Source of the DNA: Prochilodus magdalenae
Taxonomy: Eukaryota; Chordata; Actinopteri; Characiformes; Prochilodontidae
Assembly (NCBI GenBank): GCA_024036415.1
Contig: JAMWET010001663.1
Coordinates: 402,001-466,000, forward strand
DNA: 64,000 bases
Direction of reading: 5' to 3'
Below the pieces are notes generated by a model, which ran no database searches, was not told where the DNA came from, and saw nothing but the letters and a program-made list of their open reading frames with translations. Shown in pieces: positions 50,398-60,400 of this stretch (positions within the stretch are counted from its first letter, which is position 1; every line of letters begins with the position of its first letter). Made by a program: the position numbers and the translations under genes.

Positions 50398-53300
50398 TAC
50401 ATATATATTGTATATATTCTCACTTTGTACTCACCGTGTTCATGACATCATCAAATGTAACATCATGGCTGCTGATAGTCAGATTAAACCCATAAAATGC
50501 ACCTGATAGAGGAGAATAGGAGAACGTAGAGTCAGAATTGTAAGCACAAGCTAAAACATGCCAAAGGTAGCAGCTAAATGCATGCTCACCTGATTCACCA
50601 CAGAATCTGCTGCAGGTGCAGAGGTTCTCTTTGTTATCTATGACACAAACAGAGCATGAGTACACATTTCACAAAAGCTAAATTCGACAACCTTACAGTT
50701 CCTCCAAATGTGGTCAGTCTGGTAATCCAAAAATAATCTAAGGCTTTATAAATTCACCAGACGAAAAATTAGTGTTTAGTAAATTCAGGCTCCTGCAGAT
50801 GGCGCTGCACAGGGATGATGGAACTATAAATACCCACGGGGTGTGAGTGATGGGATCCATAGATTGAGAAGAGGTGCTACAGTGCAGGGAATGTCTCGTT
50901 CCATGTGTGGAATATGGCTCCAAAGCAGATGGTAATGATTGGCTAAAAGGAGTGACTGAGCATTTGGTGCCAAAGACCATAGTGTGAAGGAAGCAGGTGA
51001 ATCTGCAGGTGTATGGAAGCGTATGGACATACGGGTCTACCAGCAGTGGCTAAAATCCCAGTAAACAGGGAATTCTCCTCGGAAGTGTGTCAGGAAAGGC
51101 ATCCACCAAATCTGGACCAACTATGCAATTCTTGATGTAAGAGTGTCTGAACATTTGATCTGGCCTACATCCAGAAACTTGTTATTGGTGCTTGTGGAGG
51201 TACTGCATGCTGTTAAGTATGTTTCAGTCACAGGTGACGCATATTTTGTCTGGTGAGCTTATCTTACAAATTAGCGATGTGCAAACTTCAAGCCTAAAGG
51301 TCCAACACTTGCTTTAAATATGTGTGCTAATTTGAGTTTCTAAAAACCTATGGGCAAAAAAGCAGGTCTTTTTCCAGATTACTTGACAACTTGATGTAGT
51401 TTGCAGCCAGTAGTTGATTTTTATTAGACATGCATTTTACGTAATCCTAACAGAACTGTAGAGGTCGGTGACAACCTGTCAAATTTGATCAAAAGTGTGA
51501 GCCAACCTGCCCCCTCTAATTCCCCAGCCCTGCTCCCTGGAGCATTTTGCTTTTATTATAGTTAATAAAATTAAACTCTGGTGTTTAATATGAGGTGGCT
51601 GTATTGCTCAGTAATGCGCAGCTGTGTTGGCCCTGCAGAACCAACCAGCATTTTATGAAATGTTGAGACATTTAAATTTACAGCTGTGAGAAGGCAAAAA
51701 AACATCAGACATGACCGCTATGAGCTTGCGTGACTGGTGAGCTGTAAACTCCCATCATTGATAGCTGTATTAGCCTCGCAGCTACAGCTCTGGTGCAAAA
51801 CTAAAGCAAGTTTCAGGTAACAAATCTCATTTGGGACAAGTAAAACATTGTATTGGAAATTTTTTTTGCTGAACAGTCAGGTCACCAACTGCCTACAGGC
51901 CAACACTGAGAATTCATTTCCCAGCACTGTTTTGGTTAAGACGCTTGGTCACTTTAATACTCACTGTCACAGGGCTGTGTTTGAGCATTATTCGGCCCAC
52001 TTGTGGAGAAACTTTTCTTCACAGCTGGTGAGCTGGTGCAGAAAACACAAATCTCCAGTTAGGTCTTATTAAGGTCCTACACAGCTAAACATAAAATATT
52101 CCAAGGTGTAAACAGTAGACCGTGCAGATCATGTGTCATACCATGTGACATTGACTGGTTTCTCAGTTTCACAGACTTTGGAAGCAGACAAGGAAGAGTT
52201 GCAATACACCAAACCATCTCCAGGGGGCAATGTATTCCCATCCATGCACAGGTTTCTTCCTGCAGAGAAAAATTACTGAGTGCTGCAGCAGTGCATAATC
52301 AATTGCCCATCCGAGCCAAGCATTATGGTGGGTGATTGGTAGATGATTGATCACCCCTTAGGCAGAGCCTCTTCATAAACTGCATAAATAATTCATTAGA
52401 TTCAAGACCATCGCTGGTCTCACCTACCCACTCTTTCCACCTCCCCCAGCAGTTCAGCACGTAAAGATGAGTTTCTGCTTTTGTCCTGGATGAGCTGCCT
52501 TATGGAGCAGGTGTCCGTGGGCTGGCTTAACTGAAGCACCACGACGCAGTTAGTCTTACTGTAATGAAGAGACAGTGCGGAGTGAATTAGCTGGTGGTCT
52601 AAGTGAGGCTGTGCGCCGTCCTGTAGCCACTGTCTTTCCCATATTGGGAACTCTGCGTCTTTGCAGTATTCTATATGATATTGGCAAAACTTTAGAATAA
52701 AGGTACATCTATTAACGGTACTCAAGAGTTATAAGCATTACTTAGTAGTTAATGTTAAGGTAATAGTAATTAAGGTAATATTGCATTTTATGTAATTGGC
52801 ATTCAATTTACACAATCAACTCATGACAAAAATAAGAACTAGACTTTTTTTATGTAGTTTATAATCCTTACTAAACACTTGTAAAGTAATGTCTCCATTA
52901 TTCATTAAATAAGGTATGTATGATCCCATTCTCCAATCTGCTCCTGGAGTATTCTTACCCTGCATGTATGTGTTTCAATTATACCCACTAATCGTGGCCC
53001 AGTTTCCAAAAAACATCTTTTATATATTTATATATATATAGTATATAGTATTTTATAAACAGTATATAGTATTATTAATAATAACAAAATGCAGGATACT
53101 ATGTAAAACTGTATAGAATTATAAATAATTCTAAAATTTTATATATTATTCATTTTGAATGTATTTCTTAAGCATTAATAATAATTAGTCATTGGTCTTT
53201 GTGGCCCTGATTGTTGTCGGCACATGTCTCTGTTTTATAAGTGCACAACACTGTTATATAAACATTACATAACCAATATATACTTCACATCTTTGTATAT

Positions 53301-54378
53301 TTGACATGCACCTGAACTCTCTGTGCTCTTTTGTTTTTCTTTAAGTGTTTTGAGGTACATATTAAGGCCTTTATTAAGGTTTTATTTTAATTAAACCTTA
53401 ATTAAACCTTTTTAATTTTTTAGGCGTGCATTTTGTGTAATCCTAACAGAAGAAGAGGTGGGTGACAACCTGTCAAATTGAATCAAAAGTGAGCCAGCCT
53501 GCCCCCTCTTATTCCCCCAACCCTGTTTCCTGGGCCAATTTGCTTTGTTATAATTACGTACATTTTTAAATGTACTGCTCAATAATGCTGCGCAGTTTCA
53601 GCTATAAGCTTGTGTGATGCTAATTGGTGAGGTGTAAGTTCCCATCACTGGTTAGCTAACTCAAAAAAATTCAGGCACCAGATATTGTGGATTACCTACA
53701 TTTGGGGGACGTATTAAACATTTCCCTTTACCAACACTCAGGTCACCAATTGCCTAAGGATTAGGCCAACACGAGAATTAATTTCCCAGCACTGTTTTGG
53801 TTTAGCATAAAGCTGCACATACTCATTTTCAAGACTTTAATTGAGATTTTATTTGAAATGATCATAGACTTAGATCATAGACAGTAGATTGTTCACTCGT
53901 GCTTACTTCCTACTGTCCCAATTGTTGAGTCACAGAGTTATCTTTGGTATAATGATTTAATTATTAATTAAGACACCATTTATGCATTAAGGATTAAAAA
54001 TTAATTATTCTTATGTTACTTAACTATTCAGTAATGCTTATCACTGTGTGCCTTTGTACCGTTAATGGAGGTACCCTGTGGTAAACAAAAACGTTTGAAA
54101 CCTGCTAAATCATTCACAGAGCTAATATATATATTGTCGCTGTCCAATGAAAAACATGTATCTCCACTTTTGTCCATTTTCACTTTTATGCATCATTTGG
54201 ACACATCAGCTGCTGTTTACACTGAGTGAGAATTTCATGATGAATGGACCAACAGAAATGGCCCAAAACTGTTTAGAAAAACGTCTGGTTCCATTGACTT
54301 ACATTAAAGTTAAGTGAGGTTTTTGCCTCTCCTGTAAAGTTGCCATTTTGGAGATACTTGTTTTTCTTTGGACAGCGA

Positions 54379-54461
<83 letters not shown>

Positions 54462-57400
54462 CTGCAGCCTACTACTGCTAAAGCCTCCTAACCACCACAT
54501 TTGACAAAGCTTACTGGTTGTCTGTGGCATTTTGTTGAGGTTGCCAGTTCTATTATGTAATTTCAGCATGCAGCACTGTTCGTGTATCATTAGCCGTATT
54601 TTGGCTCCTTAAAGGCCTTGTAATTCAGAGCATCTAGCAACACTGTCAGGCTTAGGAACATTTCTGTTTACCACAGGACACAATAGCAGTGTTTTTTAAA
54701 ACAGCATTCATTTCTCTCAGTGACAAAACCAGCACAGACACAGAATTACTAATATCAGCATGACCCTGACTACAAAACAACACACTGCCTCTAGTCATGG
54801 TGTAGCTTTTCTTATATGTACGGCTTTAATAATAAACTTGAGTCATACTTGAAATCGTTCTTATCCTCACAGTCCACGCTAATGTCCTGTAACGAGGAAA
54901 ACCATATTAGAGTCAGGCAGTTCAGTTTGAATCCTACTTATATAACCTTTGAATATGTTCTACATCCATATCAGTTACCTGCAGTTTGCTTGTGGTGTTA
55001 TTCTGGCACAAAGCCGTTCCATTTATAGCTCCATCTGGTATGTTGTTTGAATACATGGCTGATGAGTTTTGCATCACACCCACGAGGTCACATGCAGGCC
55101 GGAAAAGGTCTGAAAACTGACCGAGATGGGTAGATAAAAAACAGAGGGTCTAATGAAGGGCATCAATACAGATTCATTGATTGGTGAAGACATAACTTAC
55201 CCAGGCCCGGACGTCTTGCACACTCTTATTCGACCCTGCCACCTCAACATTGACGAACATCCAGTAGTATGACGCTGCAGAGAGATAGAGAGAGGATTTC
55301 TATGCGTCTAGCATTTTAGTTTGTGGGGATATAAAGTTCATTATATCTGGACTTTTTGGCTTACTTGTGTTCTCACATAACTTGGAAAGGTTGCACTGCA
55401 CCACTGTCGTATCTGAAACTGGTGGGAAAGAAAGAGATTTATTTTAAAGCTTCTTTAAGGTCTTTGCAATTCTAATGCTTGTTGTGGTAATGTTGATGAC
55501 TGTCTGCTGTATGTTAGATGCTCTCCTGTGACTGTGTTTACATTATAATCACAGTATAAATAATTATTCTCATCAGACATTCTCATAGACATGCAGAGAA
55601 GATCTCTGTTTCTACTTACCTGTTTCCTAAAAGGATCCATAACCTATTTTCATTTATTTATTTATTATTTTTTTCTGCCATTTTTGTCCCTTTATGTACT
55701 AAATACAGTCAAAATTTATTTTAACATCACCAACTTTTCTTCGCTTCTTTCCCCACATGGTAAGCGTATACACACTAGTATACAAAACACTGATATCCAA
55801 CAGCTATATGTACCAAATACAGTAACATTTAACATGACCAACTTCGTTCCTTGTAATTAAACAGTTACTGTGCCGTGAAGGCTCGATTTATGATTTCAAT
55901 CAGACACACTATTGTCAAATGTAGTGAATATGTCCTCACAGTCCACAAGCTCTCTCTCCTGTTTGTAAGCGGGAAGGAAAAGGTGTTGCTAAACAACCCT
56001 GACTCTGTAAATGGGAAATAAGTAAAGTGGCTCGGGTAAAGCCTTACATCACTCTTCCAGTAAACCAATATTAAGGAATGTCAGCACAGGCATAGGGGGA
56101 GGAGGTGCACAGTGAATTCCATACATTGTCAGAAAGGAGTACCTATAAGGTGTTTCAACAGTAAGGAGACCTCCAGGAGCTTTCTGAGAGGCTTCCTATT
56201 CACCAGCACATTTTCGTGTTCCATCTTACATAGTACTGGATTTGCCTACTTAAGTGAAACTCGAAAATTCAAACAAGAAGCTGGACTGAGATAGAAGTAG
56301 TGGACTGAGGTGTCAGCATGGAACTTCTGCACCATTCAAAATGAAACTTAAACAAAGTAGTCCTACTGCTCCATCATTTAAGGTGGAACAGAAAACTTCA
56401 AACACAAAGCACTTAAAAAATGAAGCTTAATTGAAAGTTGAAGGCCATGCACAGGTATATGTAGGTTTCTACTTGATAGGGAGGTAATATTAACTCATTT
56501 ATTTGTTTCACAGAGCTAATAGATCAGGACTGTTTTGTCCCATTTGCCTGTTTGTGATAACTGGTTAGCAGTGCTGCAGCTATTTTAGTTTGCTAACCCA
56601 AAACCAAGCCAGCATTAGTTATATTACTTGCTGTGTCATTGTCTGCTCTAATGTTGATACTGTATTTGTTGGCACAGTGGTTTTGTGGCTGAAAGGAACA
56701 AAAAAAACAGCATCATTTGCCTTGGTAATGTTTGTTCATGTTCATGGTAATGTTTGCAGCACTCAAGAATCGCTCTCTAGTCTCGTATGCTGTACCTTTC
56801 AACGTTTGGATTTATGTAAATGAGCTCTGTTCTGATTGGCTGATTGGAATACTGTGGTGCTGTGTAAAAGGAACGAATAAAGGTGTGTATTGTACCGTTA
56901 CAGCAGAAGAATCTTTTTTTTTTTTTTGAGTTGTAATATGTTCAGAGCATTCAGGTTTACAGTTACATACCTGTGGATGAAGCGTTGAATGCAGCTGTTG
57001 GCAGAAATGCAGCCTGGTCTACTGTGAGAGAGGTGGAGGTTAGCGTGGTTGGAGAAGGATAAGCTGAGTTCAGTTGAGTAGATGCTGCTGTGGTGGGATG
57101 GATTGTGATGTTATCAGTTGATGCTTCTTTCCCCCCTGGGCTTGCTGCTGTGAGGCCAAGACATAAAAGTGCAAACATGTGGGCCGTAGAACTACCAAAA
57201 GTTGTGAGGCTTAAGGAGCTGCTGGACTGGCTATTACCTGTGATGCTGTGGACTGAATCTGCTGTAGGTGAGGTGGTGGATGAGGCAGGAGTAGGGGTAG
57301 ACATTGTATTTGTGTTAGGACTTGTAGCTGTAGTTGTGGTGTTAGCTGTAGTAATAGAAGAAGATGGAGTAGTAGTAGTAGTAGTAGTAGTAGAAGCAGC

Positions 57401-60400
57401 AGCAGTTGTGGGTGGACCCGTGGCAGCATGGCTAGGTGTACTAGTAGTAGCAGATGTAAGTAGAACTGTTGTTATAGTGGTAGTTGCAGTACTATACGTG
57501 GTGGTTATAGCATTGGCAGTAGGTGCAGTAGTACTGGTAGTAGCAGCTGTAAGTGGACCGCCAGCTGTAGTAGCAGGAGTGGACGTGGTTGTTGTAATAG
57601 GTGAAGCTGTAGTTGTAGTGGTAGTTGCGAGGGAATGCATTACGGTTGCAGCATTAGTAGTGGTAGTTGTGGGAGCATGCACTGCGGTTGTACCTATGGC
57701 TGCAGTAGTGACTGCAGAAGCAAGATTTGTGGTGCTAGCAATGGCTGTAGGAGTAGATGTAGTAGTGCTTGGAGTACCAGTTGGTGTAGTTGTGGTGGTA
57801 GGTGTAGGAGTGGAAGTTATAGATGGAGCTGCAGTAGTGGTACTGGATATGGCTGCGGTAGAGGCGCTAAAGGTAGTATCCCTGGTGACGGTAGGGGTAG
57901 ATCCAGCAGGGCTAAGAGTTGCAGTTGTAGGTGGACTTGTGGATGTGGTCAAAGCACTTGTAGTGGTCACTATGGCTGCAGCAGTAGTATTTGGGATGGT
58001 AGCTATGTTAGTATAAGTAGATGTGGTACTAGTAGCACCGGTTGTAAGTGCAGTAGCAACGGTAGTAGCTGTGGTGACAGCTTTGGTAGAAGGTGTTGTA
58101 GTAGTAGTAGTAGTAGTAGCACTTGCAGATGGAGTAGTAGTTGTAGTATCTGCTGTATGATTTAAAGCAAATATGACGGTGTTAATAGATACATATTCAT
58201 AAAGATAGCTGTCATACTACTACACAATGTTAAAGAGTCTATATGTATGTTAGACGAAGCATATGGAAATCTTTTGCATGCACATGCGTCCACACACACA
58301 CACACACACACACACACATTCACACAAACTCCAAGGCAAATGTCAAGTCCTCCAGGACTATACTGCAATAGTTCCCATTGCTCACTGACCTTGCTGTGGA
58401 TGTTGACTCATTATGGAAGAGATCAGGGCCAGTGTGGAGAGCAATGGAGCTGAGAGAGTAAGGAAAGGGGCATTAGATAAGACAGAGAGATCAACATGAA
58501 TAGACGCAGAGAGCCATACAGAGCAATAAGTGTACTTCACAAAGTGGAGGTGTCCCATATAATAGAAAAGTCCTAGTTCTAATAGAAGAGTCTTCTCACA
58601 ATAGTCTATACACTTACTTGCACTTGAGAGGAAATTTCTGGCATCCACACTTGTAGTTACTGTAAGAGCAAATTCCATTTTAGTGACATGCAAAGGTAGA
58701 AAGCGTTTCCTTGAGCTGAGTATTTCAAAGTTCACAGATTAAAAAAAAAAAATCAAAGTTTAGCACTTAATCCACACATGGTTAGTAAAATGAGACAACT
58801 GTGCACTTACCTGTTCTTGGTATGTTGCGTTTGACCCGTACATGGCCTAAAGGATTGAGCATGCCTACAGGAAAGTCATGCACAAGGATAAAGAACCAAG
58901 AGCAGATCTCACTACCAAGACTGACAAATAGGGGTGCACTAATTACTAAGGTATATGGCAGATTCGATTGTGATATAAGGCACGATATTTGGTCATTTGT
59001 ACGCAGACGTACACGATATTACTACTGATAAAGAATACGTTTATGTGTCTGCAGTACAGTTAATATCCCTGACTGTGGATTGTAGCTGTACACCATAACT
59101 TGGTACTTGTAACAAATTAACTGTGTCACAATAATAATAAAAATTCACATACTTAAGCAAGACTAGTGACAATAAATGTGAATGTTTTGATACCTCAGTT
59201 ATATATTTGATTTGTGTTTTCCTCCTTTTTCATGTGACCTCTGTATTCCAAAATATGTGTGGAACATCCAGTTGTAAATCATTAAACACTGTTTTAGTGA
59301 TGTGGTCATATTATCCTAGGCCAAATGGCTTTTAGGAGTTCTGGAACTACATTCTTGGTTCGTGGCTGTTGCTTACCAGAGACAAGCAAAGGTGAACCAG
59401 TGGCTGGAGACCGCCTGTTTTAATCAGAACCAACCTGTCTGTATAAATCTTCAATTAAGTATCTAATTTTGGACTCCATGCATCTTTTTAGATGTATTTA
59501 GGCTCTTTGAAAGCTTGACCCATAGAGTAGTGGCTTTAGAAAAACGCTGATAGCTCCATAAGCTAAAGCGCTTGGGGGTGCTTTCACACCTAAGGTGTTT
59601 GCTCGGGACCTTCAGAATAGATTTGTGTGGTCCACACCAAAATGGCAGGAGTGAACGATTCCTTGGGGCTAATGTTTGGCCAAAAGCGGTGGTCTCAGTC
59701 CAGATCAAACTTATTCATGTGTGGTTGGTGTGGCACAGTGGATAACACCACTACCTGCCGGTGAGTTACCATCCTATGTGGGAGACTGGGCTTTGACACC
59801 AATCAGTCCTTGGGCATGATCCCTAACACTACACTGGTCTACCTGTAATATGATTAATCTTGGACAAGAGCATCAGCTAAATGGCATCAATGTAAATGAT
59901 TTTAGATTTTTTGATTTTTTTTTCCAAATGTCACATACAGCTACAAAGCCTTTTGGCACAGATCTGAAGGTAATCATTTCTCTATATATACCACAGCCAC
60001 AAAAATCAGTAGTAGATTAAATGTGGCTTAAAGGGTTAAAAAGCGGTATACGTCACACAGAAAAGAGTCATGTTGCTTCTGTGCTGTCGCCTCTGGCATA
60101 TTTCAACATTGAGAATAATCAAAAAAATTAGTTCGCTTACATGGTCATCATTCAGGTATGTCAAGCCATCTATCTATGTTAAATATGTTGAATTTTTCTC
60201 AATGTTAAATAGTGCTGCTAACCAGTAAAGAGGTTATCATTAGCTTAGCTAGGATGATAACAGCTCTGCTCGCCACTTCTGGGCTAACTAAAACAACAAC
60301 ACAAGTTTAGATGAATGCCTTTTCCTTGGTGTTTGGATCTGTAGCTTGATTGGCTAAACTTAATGTTAGCTTAGCGAGCAGGCTACAGACCCAAACAGCA

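Noticed and set aside
57090..58016. 308-codon Val/Ala-rich frame and a 176-codon Ser/Cys/Gly-rich frame on the + strand
   Set aside because: Shadows of the first mucin exon, whose minus frame has correct splice sites and phase on both ends.
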